A DNA stretch of 64,000 bases, from positions 20,529,501 to 20,593,500 of the forward strand of contig NC_135245.1 of assembly GCF_947623445.1 (NCBI RefSeq), written 5' to 3'. The DNA comes from Clavelina lepadiformis (taxonomy: Eukaryota > Chordata > Ascidiacea > Aplousobranchia > Clavelinidae). A program made the translations under genes and the position numbers. Under the pieces are notes generated by a model. It ran no database searches, was not told the DNA's origin, and was given only the letters and a program-made list of their open reading frames with translations. Positions within the stretch are counted from its first letter, which is position 1, and the number at the start of each line of letters is the position of its first letter. This document shows positions 48,600 through 64,000 of the stretch, one piece after another.

Positions 48600-48800
48600 T
48601 CCCCGAGGCAGTAGCCTGGGTTCTACCACCTGTGTGGTGGTTTTAGGCAATGGACCAGCTGTCTACCTTCCTGGATTGCCCTTTTCTACCATGGCCGGGG
48701 ATCGAACCTGGGACCTCTAGCACCGAGTGCAGTGTCCAAGCACACGAGCTATGAAGTTGCACACGTATATGATGTGGTGTAACAAATATAACAAACGATG
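48600..48800 (-). mobile_element. tRNA-derived SINE, copy 1
   Basis: On the minus strand the head has an A-box-like tagctcgtgtgc (complement of 48740-48751) and a B-box ggttcgatcc (complement of 48699-48708), spaced as in tRNA. It does not fold as a full tRNA. Head and flanks recur at 49490-49720 with about the same order of blocks, which marks a SINE family. Confidence 0.65.
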
Positions 48801-49296
48801 ATGCATCAGTTGTTAAATTTTGAAAAGGAAAAACACAGGTTATATGGCTGCACAGAGACCTGAACTCGGTAACTTTTGCTCCGAAGTCTTTGATAAACGT
48901 CGCAAGCTACAACTCGTCTGGCTCAATCGACAATTATTAGCACAGATATCATCATTACATCAGTTTAAAAAAAATAAGTTGAAATTTGTGAGGAATCAAA
49001 GCCGGAACCTTGGCACCGATATCAAAGATGGAAGACGCGATCATTTCTGTGAAGTATGCCTTGCTCCTGCTCTGCGTATAACCCTTTGTTCTTCAGGGTA
49101 AGATTCATTTCAACTCACGGTCGATTCAACTCTGGAACTCAACCAACTACGATGAAACCAAGGATTGTTCAATCCACAGATGTTGGTTGGGTCATCCTGA
49201 GCTTAATTGTTCTAGAAGTATCTTCCTCGACTGTCCAGAACTCGAATTGACCTGAAACCGTTCGTCAGTTTGACCACACTGAGATAAAATCATAAG

Positions 49297-49368
49297 TGAC
49301 TCCGACGTGATTTGAACACGCAATCTCCTGATCTGGAGTCAGACGCGCTACTGCTGAGCCAAGGAGAC
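49297..49368 (-). tRNA. tRNA-Trp (CCA)-like gene, possibly a pseudogene
   Basis: The complement is 72 nt and follows eukaryotic tRNA-Trp closely from the D arm on: TAGCGCGTCTGACTCCAGAT (D stem end and CCA anticodon loop), then TTGCGTGTTCAAATCACGTC (T arm). The anticodon stem pairs fully, with one wobble. The acceptor stem GTCTCCT/CGGAGTC has two mismatches (positions 2 and 7) and the D stem one, so it may be decayed. Neighbouring SINE copies are tRNA-derived but have different boxes. Confidence 0.5.
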
Positions 49369-49489
49369 GTTGACAATCGTTGTAGCAAGATACATGATGA
49401 CCTTAAAGGTAGAGGCTACATGCAATGATTGCACACATTATGTTTTGTTGTTGGAAAGTTAAGTTTGTACGATCATGTTGAAAATCGAT

Positions 49490-49725
49490 CTGACTGGCGC
49501 CTCAGTTGTCAGACAGCTTGAGGCTGTTTACTTGTGGCCGTGGACCAGGCTGCTTACGTTTTATTCACGCAAGAGTGGCTTAAGAGCTTAAGGCCGGGAA
49601 TCGAACCTGGAACCAACCAAACCGGGTGCAGTGTCGAGTCACACGAGCTAAGAATTAACTCGTGTAAACCATGCGGTGTAGCACATATGACCACCTAAAT
49701 GCATCTGCTGTTAAATGGTATTTAA
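49490..49725 (-). mobile_element. tRNA-derived SINE, copy 2
   Basis: Same family as 48600-48800: B-box ggttcgattcc (complement of 49597-49607) and A-box region tagctcgtgtg (complement of 49640-49650), followed by a shared tail containing gatgcatc-type and tgttaaat motifs. Copies are diverged, so the family is old. Confidence 0.6.
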
Positions 49726-49775
49726 CATGACGCTCCCCGGCATTCTCTCGTATGGGGCTGGGTTATCAATTGACG

Positions 49776-49842
49776 GTTCGCTGGTTTGAACTCACAACTT
49801 CTCGATTGAATGTGAACATACAGTGAGTGGCGCTTTAACCAA
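49776..49842 (-). repeat. tRNA-like remnant or third SINE head
   Basis: Complement begins TTGGTTAAAGCGCCACTCAC (A-box-like) and ends with GAGTTCAAACC (B-box-like). Spacing suits a tRNA-derived sequence, but no cloverleaf can be drawn with confidence. Confidence 0.35.
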
Positions 49843-52800
49843 TGTTGTTATCGTGGTACTATAACTTACTTCAACTATTCAAACAATTACCTTTGTTAAG
49901 TATAAAAACTGCAGCTACTGCTATTGCATATTGCTTTCGTTTGCGGGAAAATGTTGCAAATTCTATTCCATTCCATTCCACCTGACCACTGTACCATAGG
50001 AAAAAGCATCCTCAGGCAGGTTCAAATTTTTATATTTTAGTGTGTATATGAGTTTTTGTTTTTCTGAATAAAAGATATGCTACACGGTTCTAAGGACCCC
50101 ACAACCTGGCCACCTCTCTACTATGGTTTATGCACAAACACGTCTTTAAGTATAAAATTATATTATGCCAGGAAAATACATGAATCAGAAGGAACTTTTT
50201 TGAAATAAGCAAAATATAACAAGCAGCTCGTTAGCTTTCATCTAGCACCATTTTGAAGAAAATCGACATCGTCAAAATTTATCGCAAATACCAGTAAATA
50301 GGACAATACAAAAATAAGTGCAAATTTACTTGAATAGGAAATGCGATTGAAAAGTTGCTCAAGTGTGGCATTGACCTGATGAATTTAACCCGAATAGGTT
50401 AATGAAACGTCGACAGAAAATAGAGTTTTGTTTTTCACCAGTTGATCGTTGTGTTTGATGGTTATTATGCTTGGTGGCAACCATGTGACAAATGGAATAA
50501 AAATTAAAGTATATCAGCGCTAGGTGTCGCATACGAGTCAGATTAATTTAGGCGTCCAAACTGCAAAGGTCGACACATGTTATGGTAATATGCAAACTCT
50601 CTTGAAACTAAATAAGAATTGCACCAAATGCACAGAGGAGCTTCTGCATAAAAACTCGCACAAAATTCAAAAATCAACGTTTTAAAATAATCGATAAAGC
50701 ACAACGTCTCAACAGTCATTATTACGTAATAAACTCACAATAAGACACTTTTCAAATTACATAACAATGATGCATATTTTTTTCAATTCGAGTGCAAGGA
50801 AATAAATTACCTATAAAAGCAATTATATGTTCTGAAACACGGTGAAATACACAGCATGTGAACATTTAAGTGCAAATTGCTTTTGGTGACTTGGTCAACA
50901 TTCGGCCAAAAGGCATTTAAACGATTTAATACAACATGATTTGTGAGCAAAGTTAAAAAAACCTTTTAAAAATATTCCTACTGTATTTTCATTCCTGACA
51001 TACTTATTTCATACTAAGTTGCATATGAAAGTTGCCATAGATTTAATTTGACCTAGTGAGTATATTGGATCGTTTCTAAAGAAATTGTTCTACATGAAGT
51101 TGAGTTGGGAAATGAATATGAACGAATTCTTCACTGATGCCTCCCGGTCACAAAAATAGTTGATTCGCAATTCACCATCCAATGTTCGCATCTTGGCTAA
51201 TTCCACTTTCTTGGTTATGAGATGTAAGAGTTAGTGACTTGAACTTGGGAGTTGGACTTGAGGGAAGTGTCGCTTTACAAGATTGGCGTACGAGTTCCAT
51301 CCTTCATTCCTTAACAAGGAATCCTCCCATTTTACAGCTAGTCAATTAGCTCCTTTTGCTTTACTATCTTTTAATAGCATTTCTTAGATAAAAAAAACCA
51401 TCTTTCCACAACAAAGTCCAAACGTAGACTGACCTAACACTCGTTCAGCACTTCCCGGCCTAGCGCAACACCAACACAGATTCCACCGTTGTCACACAAT
51501 CAGAAAATAAACGCGGGTCGCTAAACACAAATTAGGCTATTATAATAAACGATTGTGAATAAACAGTGTACAATGTGATGGCTCTAAAACGGGTGCATAA
51601 AAATAATCCCGTGACACACGTACTGGAATTATTTGTTTGTCGGAATGTAACACAATTTTATATTCAATTTACAGTGAGTTAAGCTCTGTTTTGTTCGATT
51701 GGTTCGGTAATAGCCTAATAGGGCAGCAATTAAATCTGTATGTGCGATATCTGTCTTTAACACATTGGATCGAGAACTCGGTGCAGTGACATCTTATGTA
51801 AGCTACATTACAGTTTGTGCAATAAAGGGGGTTTGTCAGTCTGGAGTCGTTTCTTCCTTTTCGACAGCACTTCTTCGAAATGTAAGGAATTCACTACATA
51901 CGCATCGTAGGCTACGTTCACAGTTTCGTCCAACGGAAAATGGGATAAGTCACGTTGGGTCTGAAAGTTTCAGATTTGCAATGGATGACTAACTTATCTT
52001 GGACAACCTCTCCACCGAATGATTGGTTCAGAACGACTTCAGGTAAGTGCTCAAAGACGATCTAGAATCTAGATAAATGACGCCCGTCCTTATTTTTCAT
52101 AGATTAATTGGAGATTAAAGAATTCAATTCCCAGCTTCATCAGCTTTGCAGAGTTTGTTTCCTAAATTCAGTTTCAGGAATCTCAGAACACTGAGATGAA
52201 ACGAATAAAATATTCGTTTCATGAATAAAAGGTTTTCTGCCTTTCTAAATTTATAGCAGAGCGATCTTCATTTGTTTTCAAACATTTCTGGCAATCGCTT
52301 TCCTGGTAACTTCAGTCAAGCAGTCTCAGTATTTGGACTCCGTGGACCAGAAGCGGCCTCTCTTGCGATGCGATAATTTAACCCGGATAATTTATTGAAG
52401 AAAATGTCAATGTACACGATCGAGTAACTCAGCAGCGTGATTAAGCGCGTGGAAAAGCACAAAATGAAAATAAGCACCAAGTTTAGCAAAAAACTTGAAT
52501 ATAAATAAGAAGACAAAAGTGCTTTTGAGTGCGATCAGACAACGTGACAGGCACCATTCAGGGCATATTAAAGCAGCAACAGCTACACCTGTGTATAACC
52601 GTCGCAGCGACTGTTCACTGGCGCCGGAAAACGCTTGCATATGCAAGAAAATGGTCAAATGTTCACCAAACTGCAATATGAACATACGTGGAATATTATC
52701 AATGCAGAGCAAAATGTTATTATTACGTCATAAAGTAGATTGCACGAAGTCATCATAAAAGTGTTTGTGTGGTCAATTCATTCGAGATCCATATTTTCAC

Positions 52801-52872
52801 ACCGCTTCATCATCTGTGTAGCAACAACAATTAGTAAACTTTTCGCAATGAGTGAAATTACGTGAGATTATT
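49843..52872. other. Long AT-rich intergenic region
   Basis: About 3 kb with no supported gene. A short attcc microsatellite lies near 49960-49980. A 75-codon plus ORF at 51765-51992 has no recognisable similarity. Confidence 0.4.
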
Positions 52873-54492
52873 TCAACTACCGAATGCTTCCTCCAACTGA
52901 GACACATCTTCAGAAGTCGTTGTTTCATCCTCTCCAACTACATCATTTTCCTTGGTGGAAGAAACCTTAAAATACGATTGTTTTTAATCATAAAGCAGTG
53001 CGATAATTTTGCCATGAAAGCAGATGACGTTTTCATACGTGGCACATATTTCGTCAATGCTGATTATTACCAAACAATACGGCGCGGCAGGAAATATGAA
53101 ACAAATAGAAGGAAATAGCTCAACAGAACATCCTGAGAAACAATGCACAGCTGACAGCATGTTTGAATGATTTTATTCACACAGATATAGAGGTGTTGGC
53201 AAGCTCACAATACTTTACATAATCTGCCACATACTCTTTTCCACTAACCTAATATTGTCATGAATTCGTTATGTTAAAATCATCTCTATATTATAACAAT
53301 ATTACAATTATATTAACTTCTCCACTCACCTTTGTGACTCCCGCTAGTTTGACCACAGAAGCGAGTTGGTTGTATGTTTCAGTCATCTTTATTTGTTCTT
53401 GCAATTTAAGCCTCGTCTCTTCCAAGCTCTTTTGTAGGCTCGACATGTTTTCAACCTGATTTGTGCTGAAATTGAAAAAACAAGTTTGACAAGTACTTGG
53501 TAATTTTTCTCCCAGATGCCGTTTCAACTCACATGATCTTTGCTTGCTGCTCAACAACTGCATCAGTTTCATTGCACTGCATGAGCTCTGTCTTAAGTTG
53601 CTTGATGATGTCATCAAATCTTTCCATCTCTTGTACAGCCACACTCTTTGATTCTCTCTGCAAGCAAATCGTCACATTCAACTTCTACATCAGTGGACCG
53701 CCAATAACTTAAACACTGTTTACAAATATAACTTGACGACATGCAAGAAATGCCACGAAGCAACTTATTTTACTTCAAGGGCAAATATATTAGATGTGTG
53801 CAGGATTATGGAATTACTTTGAAATGTCACTTCACTTGTAATTAATTATATTATTAAAAGTGTTTTAGTTTCTCTGTAAACTGTTGAAATACTGACCAAT
53901 TCATTTTGGCATTCATCACGTGATTGGACAATCTCGTTTAATCTTTCCTGCAGTGTGTCACGCTCCAGCGAAACTTCTCCAAGAGCGCTGATCTCATCTA
54001 GAGAGAAGTCGTCATTTTGTCAATTATAATTCAGACAGATAGCATTGTTGCACCAACGTAGGATTTGAAAAATGAAATTTATGAATAGAAACCAAACATT
54101 CTCCGTGGATAAAACAACATTTCATAGGAAGCCATTAAAGATAAAACGTATTTGTGACTCAAACCTTGGAGTTTCTTCAGCAATATTTCCTTGTCCTTGG
54201 CTTGTTGTTTGAAGGACTCTGCTTCCTCTCTAGCGCCCTCCTTTTCCATCAAAATTGCTTCAATCTCTCTTTTCGTTTGGTCCAATTCATCCTTTTTAGC
54301 AAATCAGCATGTGGGCTGACATACGACAAAGACACGAGTCCTCACATAAAGAAAATGAACATCACTGACCTGATAACCCCAAGAGGATTTCATGAACACG
54401 ATGGCAATAACTGTTGTCAGGACAAAACCGGCGACCAAACCAATCAAAACTCTTCCTCTACAAAAGTGGTTGATGCGATCTGTGCGAGACAT
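52873..54492 (-). CDS. Single-pass coiled-coil membrane protein (234 aa)
   Basis: Six exons: 54492-54370, 54291-54165, 53997-53897, 53657-53533, 53465-53330, 52965-52873; all phases fit. A short N-terminus (MSRTDRINHFCRGR) precedes one hydrophobic helix (about residues 15-35, VLIGLVAGFVLTTVIAIVF), so type II or tail-in orientation. Residues about 42-200 are heptad-rich coiled coil (DELDQTKREIEAILMEKEG, SLERDTLQERLNEIVQSRD, QEMERFDDIIKQLKTELMQC, SLEETRLKLQEQIKMTE). The acidic end reads EDVSQLEEAFGS. Architecture resembles GOLM1-like Golgi or ER tether proteins, but I see no sequence match, so no name is given. Confidence 0.78.
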
Positions 54493-55559
54493 TTAAGAAC
54501 AATTTTTATGGATCAAGGCATAGGACAGCACAGCTTGCAAATATCTCTGGTGAAAGCCAAAATATTTTTTTTTTCCAGCAGTTTATTTTTTTTTATGCAA
54601 GAATTATCAAGCTTAGGAGGTATCTATTACGCATTATCCTGGTTATTATGTTGTGATATTTGGCGGGAAGTGTGTTGCAACATTGTTACATCACTTTTAT
54701 ACATGACGAAAGTATAATCATAGTATGTTATGATGCGACTTAAATTGCCATCTAAGTTTGACGTATCAAAATTATAGCTTTTAATATTTGTGAGTTGACA
54801 ATGTTCTTGCGTTATGCGCTTTTGCAATAACAAAATGTATGACATATATAATACATAACTAGACAACGTCGGAATAAAATGACTTCCGAAAAAACAAATG
54901 CAGCACATTGCTTGATCTTACACTAAATGAGTTACGGTTTTGAATAAATGTGGGGCTAAAAATTACTGCCAGATTCACACAATTTGTCACCACACAGAGC
55001 TAAAATATCAACTTTCTAAAAAGTAAAAACTTTTAATTTGAAATTGCTCTGATAAACAAGTTGCATGATGTGTTGTAAAATGTTAAAAACACAGATTTGG
55101 AAAAGAATAACAGTGTCAATAACGCAAAAACAATTTTGCTAGTTTTGGGTTAGAAATCCCAGTGCAATCATGAAACAACAGTGATATATGCACAATTAAT
55201 TCTATCCCCCGTGTGCTAAGCAAACATTCCGATCTGTGGTATTACAGGGCATAATAGGCTTTACAGTGAAAATAAGCAAGTAGAAATCTTCTCCTTGGTT
55301 TTTACCCCAAACCAGAAATAAAGCATCAAGCCACTAATAATTTTAAATTAAATCCTAACGAGTAGAAGCAGTAAGTTTATGAAAATAGTTTATTAATCGA
55401 AATTCACGAAAAGCCTTACAATTTTCCATAGTCGAAAAGTTGTAATGATCTTTGGAAATCATCGGTATGAAGACAGTAGCTTTGAACAATAATCAATAGA
55501 ATTATGCAAAATCAGCAGAAAGACCTACCAGCAACCTACGGTTTATAGAAAACGAAGTA
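54493..55559. other. Intergenic, no gene seen
   Basis: AT-rich, upstream of the coiled-coil gene. A 187-codon plus ORF that overlaps from 54154 is antisense to its exons and is not supported. Confidence 0.4.
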
Positions 55560-56174
55560 TGTAGCAAATATAGACATAAATCAGCAGCCTAAATACTTAA
55601 GAGAAAGCCTAGATACTTAAGAAATAGGTTAAGAGCCGCTATGACGTATGAACATTCTCATGCTATAAACACTTAAGCCTCCATGACCTCATGTACCTGA
55701 AACATATCGCAGACAATGAACAGCTGTTATGCACTTGTCGACCGCTGAGTAAGCCTGCTTATCAACCAACACACAGCCAACCACGACCTACACCCGTCAT
55801 ATGCAAATGTTACCATCTATGACCAGCAGCAAATCACGTAGCGAAACGAGTCATGCATAGACATCTTGTTATGATTGCATGACATTAGAAACTTCCTTGA
55901 AACTAACAATGACATTGCATTGCTCGAACGTCTAGTTGCCAAGTTGCTTGCTTGCCAAGCGCACGTTCTGACAAACACGCATTGTTTAGTTTTTTTCTAT
56001 GTTCATTCAGTAAGTTTCGGAATATAAACTCTTTACAGCTAGACACTGAACAAAGGCAAGTGTCGTTTATGCCTTGCTCGAGAACATTAAAAAGTAAACC
56101 AGCGCTTGTTTTGGCGCCTGCAGTCGGGAAACTCCACATCATCACGAACCCGGCGCTCTAATACCTCTGCTACA
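55560..56174. mobile_element. Possible solo LTR (615 bp), low confidence
   Basis: A block bounded by TGTAGCA and TGCTACA, with a TATA-like aatataaac near 56022 and an attaaa-like signal near 56088, has the layout of a retroelement LTR. No second copy, internal region or target duplication was found, so the family cannot be given. If real, it is a solo fossil. Confidence 0.25.
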
Positions 56175-56886
56175 ATTAGGTACTTTTGCAAGTTTACAGG
56201 GGTATTTAATAAGTTGCATCGTAGATATGATTGTATTGCATGGACAATTTTGATTAAATTCTTTCACAAATATAAAACTCGTTCTATTGTGACGATTACG
56301 TCACGACTCACGAGTTGTTTGGAATTTAATTTGGGATTTTGTAATTCAGTTGTTTACCAGACTTGAGTTTTCCTTAATGACATCAGATAATTTCCTCGAT
56401 TGAACTTGTATGCCACATATTTATACCGATGTTTTGTTTACAACCTTCCCTTTTCCCTTTTACTGTCTCATTGGTTACTGAGCGCGATGTAACATTCAGC
56501 AAGATTTGCCCGAACGCAAAAGCCTTTGTGTTATAATAAATAAAATGGGAACTTTATAAGTTAGTAATTTGTATAGACAGAATCAAGCAACTAACAGCAT
56601 AGTCACGCAAAGTTGAGAAATGAGAACTCATCCATCGAAGCAGAAGTAAAACAAGTTATCAACCATCAATCGTCCTCGCTCACATTCTAACATATACCGC
56701 CAGCATATGCGGTCTTTATGACAGATATGTTCGTTGTGTAATACCTCACACGAGTAGTGCACAAGCGAATTATAAATTTGTCATACCATAACGACCAGAA
56801 TTAATTTGATTTGCGACGCGAGTCAAGTCAAGTCAAGTTTATATTTTCCAGCAATCATAAAAATTTTAACGAAGTAAAATCACACA
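56175..56886. other. 3' flank of the astacin/TSP1 gene
   Basis: No gene supported. Contains the 3' UTR of the minus-strand gene that ends at 56887 (ttattt complement hexamers) and a small agtcaagtcaagtcaag run near 56820. Confidence 0.4.

Positions 56887-64000
<7,114 letters not shown>

Noticed and set aside
54154-54717. 187-codon plus-strand ORF
   Set aside because: Antisense to coiled-coil exons with good splice sites; the plus translation is hydrophobic low-complexity.

Overview
The window looks like nuclear DNA of a tunicate, most likely Ciona or a close relative. It is AT-rich. Most genes are small and cut by many short introns (often 50-400 bp). The proteins are clearly chordate (B4GAT1, ZnT7, ACBD3, HAUS1, COMT, GST theta). 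A glycosyl hydrolase family 6 gene, a family that tunicates carry and vertebrates lack, sits at 40.0-42.9 kb. All exon models were built by hand from GT/AG sites, frame and phase continuity; none rests on a database search.

Layout, left to right. 0-4.8 kb: two tandem minus-strand paralogs for secreted CUB-sushi proteins, the left one probably running off the edge. 5.75-9.2 kb: a ten-exon B4GAT1 (plus). 9.2-14 kb: gene-poor, with two hAT-type MITEs. 14.1-15.1 kb: single-exon SLC30A7-like zinc transporter. 16.2-18.3 kb: ten-exon ACBD3. 18.3-22.2 kb: three more MITEs. 22.3-24.6 kb: a five-finger CCCH zinc-finger gene. 25.6-28.9 kb: HAUS1. 30.2-30.8 kb: single-exon COMT-like gene (minus). 32-35 kb: two MITEs and a decayed hAT transposase start. 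36.5-38.4 kb: GST theta. 40.0-42.9 kb: membrane-anchored GH6 protein (minus). 43.0-43.6 kb: a possible 98-residue gene. 44.7-46.2 kb: a transmembrane C-type-lectin-like receptor with tyrosine motifs in its tail. 48.6-49.9 kb: tRNA-derived SINE copies and a tRNA-Trp-like gene. 52.9-54.5 kb: a single-pass coiled-coil protein. 56.9 kb to the right edge: a modular secreted protein (probable astacin end, long Gly/Thr/Ser repeat, TSP1 modules, Ca-binding-like FG-GAP repeats).

The genes do not form a pathway. Several are housekeeping: Golgi and secretory functions (B4GAT1, ZnT7, ACBD3), mitotic spindle (HAUS1) and small-molecule metabolism (COMT, GST). The less ordinary part is extracellular or surface: CUB-sushi paralogs, GH6, the lectin-like receptor and the astacin/TSP1 protein. 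Between genes the main recognisable material is non-autonomous hAT DNA transposons, eight copies of at least six families, all but one with clear 8-bp target duplications.
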